NCBI GenBank assembly: GCA_018658605.1 | Contig: JABHUV010000188.1 | Span: forward strand, 1 to 18,638 | Reading direction: 5' to 3' | Length of the DNA: 18,638 nt | Source: Planctomycetaceae bacterium | GTDB lineage: Bacteria; Planctomycetota; Planctomycetia; Pirellulales; Pirellulaceae | Part shown: positions 1 to 6,439 of the stretch, in pieces | Layout: each line of letters begins with the position of its first letter | Numbering within the stretch: position 1 is the first letter of the stretch | Program-made: the position numbers and the translations under genes | Notes under the pieces: generated by a model | Told to the model about the DNA's origin: nothing | Seen by the model: only the letters and a program-made list of their open reading frames with translations | The model's database searches: none

Positions 1-356
1 AGAACGCTAAGGCCTGCGGGGGATTGTAACGCACTAACGTCTGTTCCTAGTAATTCCGTCAATTTTCGATTTACGCGAATCATGCGTGGTTCCGTCACCG
101 ACGTCGGTGATACGAGTGAATAGAACTCACTCGGCAACCGAGCATAACTGTTATCAAATTCAAATGGCATGGGGCGGTTATTCGTGATCAGATTTTTGCC
201 GCGCTGACGGCGGGATGCGACTCATTAGAATCTATTGTCGCCGACCTGTGTAATTCTTAACTGAAAAACAGCGAAACCTCCACGAATGTCCCAAGTAAGT
301 TATACTGTTGTTCTCCACCGTTTTACACGTTAATGAAGATACTAGGACAGGCAAAC
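1..356. other. Intergenic stretch with no recognisable gene, left edge
   Basis: No convincing gene is present. Frame 1 on the + strand is open from the edge to a TAG at 121-123 (about 40 codons), and frame 3 closes at a TAA at 25-27. Either could be the tail of a gene lying to the left, but neither tail is recognisable. The stretch holds the inverted repeats at 95-142, described separately. It also has a TATACT at 301-306 that could be a -10 element for the hydrolase gene, but no -35 lies at the right distance (CTCCAC at 278-283). I therefore do not call a promoter. Confidence 0.6.
95..142. repeat. Cluster of inverted repeats: 16-bp perfect palindrome plus two overlapping hairpins
   Basis: Positions 95-110 (TCACCGACGTCGGTGA) form a perfect 16-bp palindrome. 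Next to it, CGAGTGA at 113-119 pairs with TCACTCG at 127-133 across a 7-base loop. An alternative hairpin, CTCGG at 130-134 with CCGAG at 138-142 across a CAA loop, shares bases 130-133 with the previous one, so the two are mutually exclusive. There is no T-tract after either, so a classical terminator is not supported. The palindrome could be a dimeric regulator's operator, or the group could be the end of an upstream transcript. The geometry is seen directly; function is unknown. Confidence 0.5.
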
Positions 357-2078
357 ATGTCACCCATCATTCGCACAATATGCATCGCATTGCTGGCAGC
401 AACTCTTTCCTGTAATTCCCTGCAAGCAGAGATCGTCAAATCCACCCTCATGGTGGCGATGCGTGATGGAATCAACTTATCAACGGATATCTATCGCGAC
501 TCTTCCGCTAATCGGCAACCGGTCATATTGGTCCGTACACCATATAACAAGGCTGGCCTCGAGAACATATCGCCGCAGTTTACCAAAGCTGGTTACATTC
601 TAGTCGTTCAGGATTGCAGAGGGAGATTTGAATCGGATGGAATCTTCATCGCGTATAACAATGAAGGGCAAGACGGCTTCGACACGATCGAATGGATTAC
701 AAAACAATCATGGAACAATGGCAAGGTCGGAATGTGGGGAGCGTCTTACTTCGGCGCAACCCAATGGCAAGCCGCTGCCGAGAGACCCGCTGGCCTGAAA
801 GCTATTACCCCTACGGCCACGTGGACTGAGTTCTACGGCAACATCTATCAAGGCGGCGCTGTTCGCTTGTCAATGCTAACAACTTGGGCCGCACGGATGA
901 GCCAACCATCTGGACAACAATTGCCCACCGATTGGTCGCGTATATTCAAGACGCTTCCTTTGAGCGAGGTCGACGATGAAATCGGTTGGTCCATACCATG
1001 GTTCGAAAACATGCTGACCCATCCCAAGCCAAATGGATTCTGGCACCGACTTGCCTTGTCTAAAGACGTGGTCAAACTTGACCTTGCTGTTCAACATACC
1101 GTCGGTTACTACGACTTTTTTTCTCGCGAAGCGGTACGCAGTTTCAACTTGATGTATCAACAGGCCGCCCACAAACATGTGCGCAATAAACAACAACTGA
1201 TACTCGGGCCGTGGGACCACGGTAGCATCGGCCGTTCCAAAGTCGGGGATTGGGATTTTGGCGAAACCGCAATCTGGGATCGTACTGCCTCAAATATTCA
1301 ATGGCTGGACCGATACCTAAAACCAAATGATTCACGCATCCGAGATAAATGGTCTCCTGTGCGTTATTTTTCTATGGGGGACAATCAATGGTTTAATGCA
1401 AATACATGGCCCCCTACAAATACGGTGGATCGGCCCTTCTTCCTACACTCAAACGGCGATGCAAACACCGACTCGAGCAGCGGTACAATAAGCACAAAAC
1501 GTCCCGCCAAAAACCAAGACGCCGACAGTTTCATCTCTGACCCAGCTAACCCAACCCCCGCTTATCCCACAAATGACACCCGTGCCATTGATGGCGTGAG
1601 TTGGGGCCCCGTTGACCAACGCACGATTGGGAGTCGAGATGATGTTCTAGTTTATTCCAGCGGCATACTCAACAAACCGATACGCTTTGCCGGAAATCCC
1701 TCTGCAAAACTATTTGTGTCGGCAACTACCTCCGACGCTGACTGGGTTGTGAAACTAGTGGATGTCCACCCCGATGGGTTCGCCCAAAACATTGCTGTGG
1801 GTATATTACGGGGACGATTCCGTGAGTCCTTAATGCAAGCCAAATTACTTGAACCGGGTAGGGTATACCAGATCGAAATCGATCTCGGCCCCGTCGCCGC
1901 GACAATTGAAGAGGGCCACGAGTTTCGAGTCGATATTTCTGGAGCCCATTTCCCTCTGTTTGATCGAAATCCTAACACCGGCAGGGGGCCTTATGATGGT
2001 TCATCGATCAAATCCACCGAACGAGTTTATCACACGCGATCGATGCCGTCCGCAATTGTACTGCCCATTATTGAATAG
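357..2078 (+). CDS. Secreted CocE/NonD-family (peptidase S15-like) serine hydrolase
   Basis: This is an alpha/beta hydrolase of the cocaine esterase / X-Pro dipeptidyl-peptidase (S15) family, acting on ester or amide bonds after export. Numbering from the start at 357: an N-terminal signal peptide (hydrophobic about residues 7-17, LQA-like cleavage) precedes the hydrolase core. The nucleophile Ser130 lies in GASYFG, the catalytic Asp253 in GYYDFF, and the catalytic His288 in GPWDHG. The last 150 or so residues look like the jelly-roll PepX_C domain (KLVDVHPDG, FRVDISGAHFP). Length (573 aa) is normal for the family. An in-frame ATG at 333 would add 8 residues. I prefer 357 because AGGA at 344-347 is well spaced upstream and nothing purine-rich precedes 333. 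The substrate cannot be read from sequence; an acyl-ester role on polysaccharide is a guess from the neighbours. The VCBS gene follows after 35 bases, probably in one transcript. Confidence 0.9.
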   Translation: MSPIIRTICIALLAATLSCNSLQAEIVKSTLMVAMRDGINLSTDIYRDSSANRQPVILVRTPYNKAGLENISPQFTKAGYILVVQDCRGRFESDGIFIAYNNEGQDGFDTIEWITKQSWNNGKVGMWGASYFGATQWQAAAERPAGLKAITPTATWTEFYGNIYQGGAVRLSMLTTWAARMSQPSGQQLPTDWSRIFKTLPLSEVDDEIGWSIPWFENMLTHPKPNGFWHRLALSKDVVKLDLAVQHTVGYYDFFSREAVRSFNLMYQQAAHKHVRNKQQLILGPWDHGSIGRSKVGDWDFGETAIWDRTASNIQWLDRYLKPNDSRIRDKWSPVRYFSMGDNQWFNANTWPPTNTVDRPFFLHSNGDANTDSSSGTISTKRPAKNQDADSFISDPANPTPAYPTNDTRAIDGVSWGPVDQRTIGSRDDVLVYSSGILNKPIRFAGNPSAKLFVSATTSDADWVVKLVDVHPDGFAQNIAVGILRGRFRESLMQAKLLEPGRVYQIEIDLGPVAATIEEGHEFRVDISGAHFPLFDRNPNTGRGPYDGSSIKSTERVYHTRSMPSAIVLPIIE

Positions 2079-2113
2079 CTCACCAACACTTAACTCACTG
2101 AACGGACATCACT

Positions 2114-3277
2114 ATGACTCATGTATTACGGATTGGCGCTGTCGTTGGCATCCTTTTGGTTGCATTTTTACAACGCAGCGCCCGCGGGACTGACAATTGG
2201 ACAAAACACGTCGTTATGGAGCTGGGTCATTGCAATACCGCAGTGGCGATCGACGCAAACGGTGACGCTCTTCTCGATGTTATCGCTAGCTTTAATGGCA
2301 CAGTAAGCTTATTCATCGCGCCCACGTGGCAGCAGCAACACGTCATACACCGATTCGCCGAAGGAAATAAGTCTTGTATACACAGTGAAGTACTCGATGT
2401 TGACGGAGACGGCGACCTAGACTGGGCGGGAACCATAGCAAATCAACATCCGTTCTGGCTAGAAAACCCAGGTCCTAAACACATAAAACAGGGGATGTGG
2501 GTACCCCGTATTATTGATTCTGTCATTACCGGCATACATTGCATTGTGAAATCGGACATCAATAACGATGGGCAACCTAATCTGATCATCAACAACTTTC
2601 AACCTGAAGAAGGACTGCGAGATTCCATAGCCTGGTATAGCATTCCTAAAAATCCACGCCGCGCAACGCAATGGGACCGTCACATCTTTGCTGATGGCGA
2701 TGCACGAGGTGGCAGCCATTACATGGGAGCCGGTGATATCAATGGCGATGGCTGGAAAGAAATTGCTGCAGGCGCTAAGGGAGCACCCTTTGCTGACGGA
2801 AACTGGTTTGCCTTTTGGAAAAATCCAGGAAAGGGTCGGGTCGAGCAAGCGTGGAAAAAAGTGGTGTTAGCTGAAAATCAACAGGCAGCCACGAATATCC
2901 TACCGGCTGACGTCAACGGGGATGGCAAGATTGATTGGGTTGCCACCCGTGGACACGGCGTCGGCGTAATTTGGTTTAAAAACCCAAGTTGGGAAATTCA
3001 CGTGATCGATGCAACCATTCGCCAACCACATAGTTTAACTGTCGCCGACTTCGATCATGATGGCGATATCGACGCTGCCAGTTGTGGCTATGAAAGTAAA
3101 CGTGTAATGCTGTATCTAAACGACTCACGGGGGAATTTTAAACTCCACGAACTCGATGGTAATCAGGAAAGTTATGACCTGCGTAACGTCGATATGGACG
3201 GCGACGGAGATCTCGATTTATTAAACGCCGGACGTGCTTCAAAAAACGTTAGCTGGTATGAAAATCCTTTGAAATGA
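2114..3277 (+). CDS. Secreted VCBS/FG-GAP seven-repeat beta-propeller protein
   Basis: A signal peptide covers roughly residues 1-25 (hydrophobic core 7-19, then RSARG). The mature protein is built of seven calcium-loop repeats of the form D-x-[DN]-x-D-G-x-x-[DEN], starting near residues 47, 95, 148, 208, 266, 312 and 360. Most repeats also carry a W-x-x-NP-type strand end (FWLENP, FWKNP, WFKNP, WYENP). Seven repeats spaced about 46-60 residues apart match a seven-bladed FG-GAP/VCBS propeller, a fold used for Ca2+-dependent adhesion or ligand binding. No catalytic domain is visible. The gene begins 35 bases after the CocE-type hydrolase, so the two are probably co-transcribed. A surface or periplasmic carbohydrate-binding or scaffold role is inference; these proteins are abundant in planctomycetes and rarely assigned a function. 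Confidence 0.88.
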   Translation: MTHVLRIGAVVGILLVAFLQRSARGTDNWTKHVVMELGHCNTAVAIDANGDALLDVIASFNGTVSLFIAPTWQQQHVIHRFAEGNKSCIHSEVLDVDGDGDLDWAGTIANQHPFWLENPGPKHIKQGMWVPRIIDSVITGIHCIVKSDINNDGQPNLIINNFQPEEGLRDSIAWYSIPKNPRRATQWDRHIFADGDARGGSHYMGAGDINGDGWKEIAAGAKGAPFADGNWFAFWKNPGKGRVEQAWKKVVLAENQQAATNILPADVNGDGKIDWVATRGHGVGVIWFKNPSWEIHVIDATIRQPHSLTVADFDHDGDIDAASCGYESKRVMLYLNDSRGNFKLHELDGNQESYDLRNVDMDGDGDLDLLNAGRASKNVSWYENPLK

Positions 3278-3331
3278 GTCCGGCAAAGGATATCAACATT
3301 TCCCAACATGGCAATGGCTAGCGTGTTCTTG

Positions 3332-4849
3332 CTATTTACTGCTATTACGTGGTTTGTACTCCGCGCCCGTCAGGCTCGTTAAAACCGAATTTTGCCAAGT
3401 GCGTAGTTGCTCTAACATGCCGCGTACCACTTCAGGATTTTCCGTCGAAATGTCCTTTTCTTCAGCAACGTCATCCGGCACTTTAAACAACTGCACCTTG
3501 AGCGATGCACCGTTACCCGCTACGACCAACTTATAGTGATCTGCCAATACCACACGGCTACCATCAAAGTCACTCGTTACAATCTTGGGGTGCTTGAAAT
3601 TTGTAAACGTTCGTGTGTAGACATTCCCCATCATCTTTACCAACGGCGTCGTACCAATTTGTAGCGGCCTCGCAATCCAAGGCTCGCGTTGCTTGTTCTG
3701 ACCAACATTGTATTGCCAAAAGAAGATCGGAGCAGGACGATGTCTCAATGATCCGTCAAAAACACCAGTCAACGACAGCCCGTCAAGTTCGCGCGGCGGT
3801 AAATCAATTCCAACCAACTCACACAGCGTTGGCAATATATCGCTTGTCACGCTATTCAACTGTGAAACCAATGGCGTTTTGATCCGCGCCGGCCACTCAA
3901 TCACTCCTGGTACTCGAATCCCACCATCGTACATCTGGGACTTGCGACCTCTTAACGGCGAAGTAACGATTCCGTCACCGGGCGTCCCATTGTCACCACA
4001 ATACCAGAGCAGGGTATCATCTCGCAATTTATTAGTATTCAGGAACTCTCGTAGTTGCCCTATCGAACGGTCCATCGCAGTAATCTCCGCATACCGTTCT
4101 CGTAAAATATCCCCCAGCGGCCTTGTTGTCGGTCGGCCCGTCTCATTGGACGTCAACCGAAACTTCTTATCGTTGTACTTCTCGGGTAGATCATCGTATA
4201 ATTCGAGATCTTTCGGTAAACCGCTATACGGTTCGTGGGGCGAGCCGTACCAGATCACCACGAAGAACGGTTTATCGTTACGTTTCGCCTTGGTTATGAA
4301 TTTTGATGCGGCGGCTACGAGAATCTCCGAACTTTCACCTTCGATTCTTTTGGGTGCGGAGCCATTGGCAGACAAGACTGGATTGAGCTCAAAGAAATTA
4401 TCATGCGACAACCATTCGTCAAATCCCATTTTCCCTGGGTTCGTCGGCGAGTCACTCTTTACCGGTCCCACATGCCACTTGCCAAAATGCCCACAAACAT
4501 ATCCTTTGGTTTTCAACAATTGAGCAATGGTGATTTCTTCCGGGCGTAACGAAAAGTTTGGCGTAAAGGTACCGTATCGGTTTGGGTGTCGCCCCGTGAG
4601 GACACTGCCGCGAGTGGGACTACACGTCGGATGCGCTGCGTAAAACCTTTCAAACCGCAGTCCAATTGCCGCCATCTCATCAAGCACTGGCGTCCTCAAA
4701 TGCGGGTGACCGTTATAGCCCACCTCATCCCAACCATGGTCATCTCCCATCAGTAACACAATATTGGGTAGCTCTGCTGCCGGTGCCTGCGGTACGGCAA
4801 TTCCACCAAGTAGCAATACAAGTAGAAATTGAGTGGCAATTGGTTTCAT
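3332..4849 (-). CDS. Secreted type I sulfatase (arylsulfatase family)
   Basis: A formylglycine-dependent sulfatase that hydrolyses a sulfate ester, probably in the periplasm. Residues 1-24 are a Sec signal peptide ending APA-A. The core begins at NIVLLMGDD, with metal ligands Asp36 and Asp37. The modification motif C-S-P-T-R has Cys76 as the residue converted to formylglycine. FGKWHVGP supplies Lys124 and His126, and CGDNG supplies the second Asp/Asn metal pair. RGRKSQMYDGGIRVPG is the usual strand before the C-terminal subdomain. At 505 aa it is full length. The start is backed by GGAGAG 9 bases upstream. It faces the CocE/VCBS pair tail to tail and diverges from the next sulfatase; a promoter is predicted at 4899-4927. 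The substrate is unknown; the neighbours suggest sulfated polysaccharide. Confidence 0.95.
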   Translation of the reverse strand: MKPIATQFLLVLLLGGIAVPQAPAAELPNIVLLMGDDHGWDEVGYNGHPHLRTPVLDEMAAIGLRFERFYAAHPTCSPTRGSVLTGRHPNRYGTFTPNFSLRPEEITIAQLLKTKGYVCGHFGKWHVGPVKSDSPTNPGKMGFDEWLSHDNFFELNPVLSANGSAPKRIEGESSEILVAAASKFITKAKRNDKPFFVVIWYGSPHEPYSGLPKDLELYDDLPEKYNDKKFRLTSNETGRPTTRPLGDILRERYAEITAMDRSIGQLREFLNTNKLRDDTLLWYCGDNGTPGDGIVTSPLRGRKSQMYDGGIRVPGVIEWPARIKTPLVSQLNSVTSDILPTLCELVGIDLPPRELDGLSLTGVFDGSLRHRPAPIFFWQYNVGQNKQREPWIARPLQIGTTPLVKMMGNVYTRTFTNFKHPKIVTSDFDGSRVVLADHYKLVVAGNGASLKVQLFKVPDDVAEEKDISTENPEVVRGMLEQLRTWQNSVLTSLTGAEYKPRNSSK

Positions 4850-4898
4850 TGTCTGCTTCTCTCCAATATCGTCTCTACCGAGTGCGCTGATCCCTGAT

Positions 4899-4927
4899 TT
4901 TATACCAATATGCTCTTCTGTTTTGAA
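4899..4927 (-). promoter_or_regulatory. Predicted sigma70-type promoter for the sulfatase at 3332-4849
   Basis: Read on the minus strand, TTCAAA (4927-4922) stands 17 bases from TATAAA (4904-4899), and TGG immediately precedes the -10 (extended -10, TGn). Transcription would start near 4892, leaving a leader of about 43 bases. This is the best-formed promoter I find in the window. It is read by eye and assumes a sigma70-like consensus in this host. Confidence 0.45.
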
Positions 4928-5008
4928 CCCACAAGAAACTATTTCTCATGTTGATGATACAATGCATGAAATAATGTTTATTCTTTAAATCATTCGGGAC
5001 ACAGCTAG

Positions 5009-6370
5009 ATGAAGTTATTCTATTTTCGATCGTTAGTCATATTTGGCTTACTTATACCTTATACGCTTCAAGCGACTGCTAGTGCTGCTGCACAAGTTCA
5101 TCCAAATATAGTCATTGTCATTGCGGACGATCAAACATGGTCAGATGCTGGCTGCTACGGAAACAGTGACGTGAACACACCCCACATAGACCAACTAGCC
5201 AAAGAAGGGTTGAAGTTCAACCTCGCATTCACCGCTACGGCGATGTGCTCGCCCACTCGGCAACAGCTCTACACTGGGTTATTCCCCGTCCGCAGCGGCG
5301 CATACCCCAACCATAGCCAAGTCCGCAAAGGCACTCTGAGCTTCGTGCATTACTTTAAAGAAGCCGGTTATCGCGTCGGACTTTGCGGCAAGAGGCATAT
5401 CGGTCCCGCTGATAGCTTTCCCTTCACGACCGTTCCCAAGGACAAACTGGCAGCATTTATTGCTGAGCCAAAACCATTTCTGTTGGTATATGCATCCAAC
5501 AGTCCGCACCGCCCGTGGACCGCAGGCGACGCTTCGCAATACGACCCTCAAAGCTTCACGCTGCCGCCCTATATGTACGATAACCAGCAGACACGCACTG
5601 TTCTTGCCGAGTACTATGCAGAAATTACCGACTTTGATCGCGAACTAGCAACGGTCGATCAGGCCGTTTCCCTGACCAACAAAAAAGGCAATACCATCTT
5701 CATCTACACCAGCGAGCAAGGCGCCCAATTTCCCTACGGAAAATGGACTTGCTACGATATCGGCTTGCACGTTGGATTCATCATGCGTTGGCCAAATCAC
5801 ATCGCAGCCAACACGCAAACAGATGCCCTTGTCCAGTATGTCGATGTCGTTCCGACCTTACTCGAACTATGTGGTATTCAAATACCAGCCAATCTTGACG
5901 GACGCAGTTTTGCGAACGTCGCGTTGGGTCGCAAAGACCACCACCAACGCTACGTGTTCGGCGCACATACCACACGCGGCATCATTCAGGGAAGTGTGTC
6001 CTACCCGATTCGTTCAGTCCGCACTCGGCAATTCAAACTCATTCTTAATCTAAACCATACGGTCGCATTTCAAAACATTGTGACGCGAGGTGATGGCAAC
6101 CCCGCGTGGTCAAGTTGGGTAACAGCGGCTAAGACTGACCCAGTCGCTAAGGGACTAGTTAACGGGTACATGCGTCGTCCAGCCGTCGAGTTTTATGACA
6201 TTGTCGCCGACCCGTTGGAGCGAACTAACCTAGCCGAACTGCCGCAACACCAAAAAGAAATCTCGCGACTATCCAAGGTCCTCAAATCATGGATGCGACA
6301 ACAAGGTGACCAGGGCCATGCCACAGAGATGTTAGTAAAAGCGCACAAGAGTGTCGCTGGTGAACACTGA
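5009..6370 (+). CDS. Secreted sulfatase, heparan-N-sulfatase-like subfamily
   Basis: Type I sulfatase of 453 aa with a signal peptide (hydrophobic 8-20, ASAAA near 28). Metal ligands Asp40 and Asp41 lie in NIVIVIADDQ, and the formylglycine motif CSPTR has Cys80. Two positions differ from most sulfatases: GKRHIGP replaces GKWH, and TSEQGAQFPYGKWTCYD replaces the usual SDNG, so the second metal pair would be Glu/Gln. From memory, this SEQG...KWTCYD form defines a subfamily common in planctomycetes, with TTRGI and YPIRSVR motifs that also occur here. I therefore treat it as functional rather than decayed. The region between GKRH and the SPHRPW loop looks short. It heads a + strand run whose next gene, the DUF1592 protein, starts 69 bases downstream. 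The substrate could be an N- or O-sulfated sugar; this is not determinable here. Confidence 0.92.
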   Translation: MKLFYFRSLVIFGLLIPYTLQATASAAAQVHPNIVIVIADDQTWSDAGCYGNSDVNTPHIDQLAKEGLKFNLAFTATAMCSPTRQQLYTGLFPVRSGAYPNHSQVRKGTLSFVHYFKEAGYRVGLCGKRHIGPADSFPFTTVPKDKLAAFIAEPKPFLLVYASNSPHRPWTAGDASQYDPQSFTLPPYMYDNQQTRTVLAEYYAEITDFDRELATVDQAVSLTNKKGNTIFIYTSEQGAQFPYGKWTCYDIGLHVGFIMRWPNHIAANTQTDALVQYVDVVPTLLELCGIQIPANLDGRSFANVALGRKDHHQRYVFGAHTTRGIIQGSVSYPIRSVRTRQFKLILNLNHTVAFQNIVTRGDGNPAWSSWVTAAKTDPVAKGLVNGYMRRPAVEFYDIVADPLERTNLAELPQHQKEISRLSKVLKSWMRQQGDQGHATEMLVKAHKSVAGEH

Positions 6371-6439
6371 GGCCGAGCTTCACATTCCTAGTCCACGTGT
6401 ACTGTCGACATCGATACCGCCCACGGGAGTTGTTATAAT

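Noticed and set aside
1..123. Open frame from the left edge ending in TAG
   Set aside because: Forty codons with no recognisable similarity; this length is expected by chance, so I do not call a partial gene.
384..410. Lipoprotein signal in the CocE-type hydrolase (Cys in LSC)
   Set aside because: The residues before Cys are T-L-S rather than a proper lipobox with Leu/Val/Ile at -3, and an ordinary cleavage site follows at LQA.
2160..3270. Regular repeats in the propeller gene as a DNA-level tandem repeat
   Set aside because: The periodicity is in the protein (calcium loops) while the DNA between loops is diverged, so it is a domain repeat and not a satellite.
3708..4523. A 271-codon open frame on the + strand
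   Set aside because: It runs antisense through the middle of a sulfatase whose active-site motifs are intact, has no signal or domain, and shows translation typical of a shadow frame.
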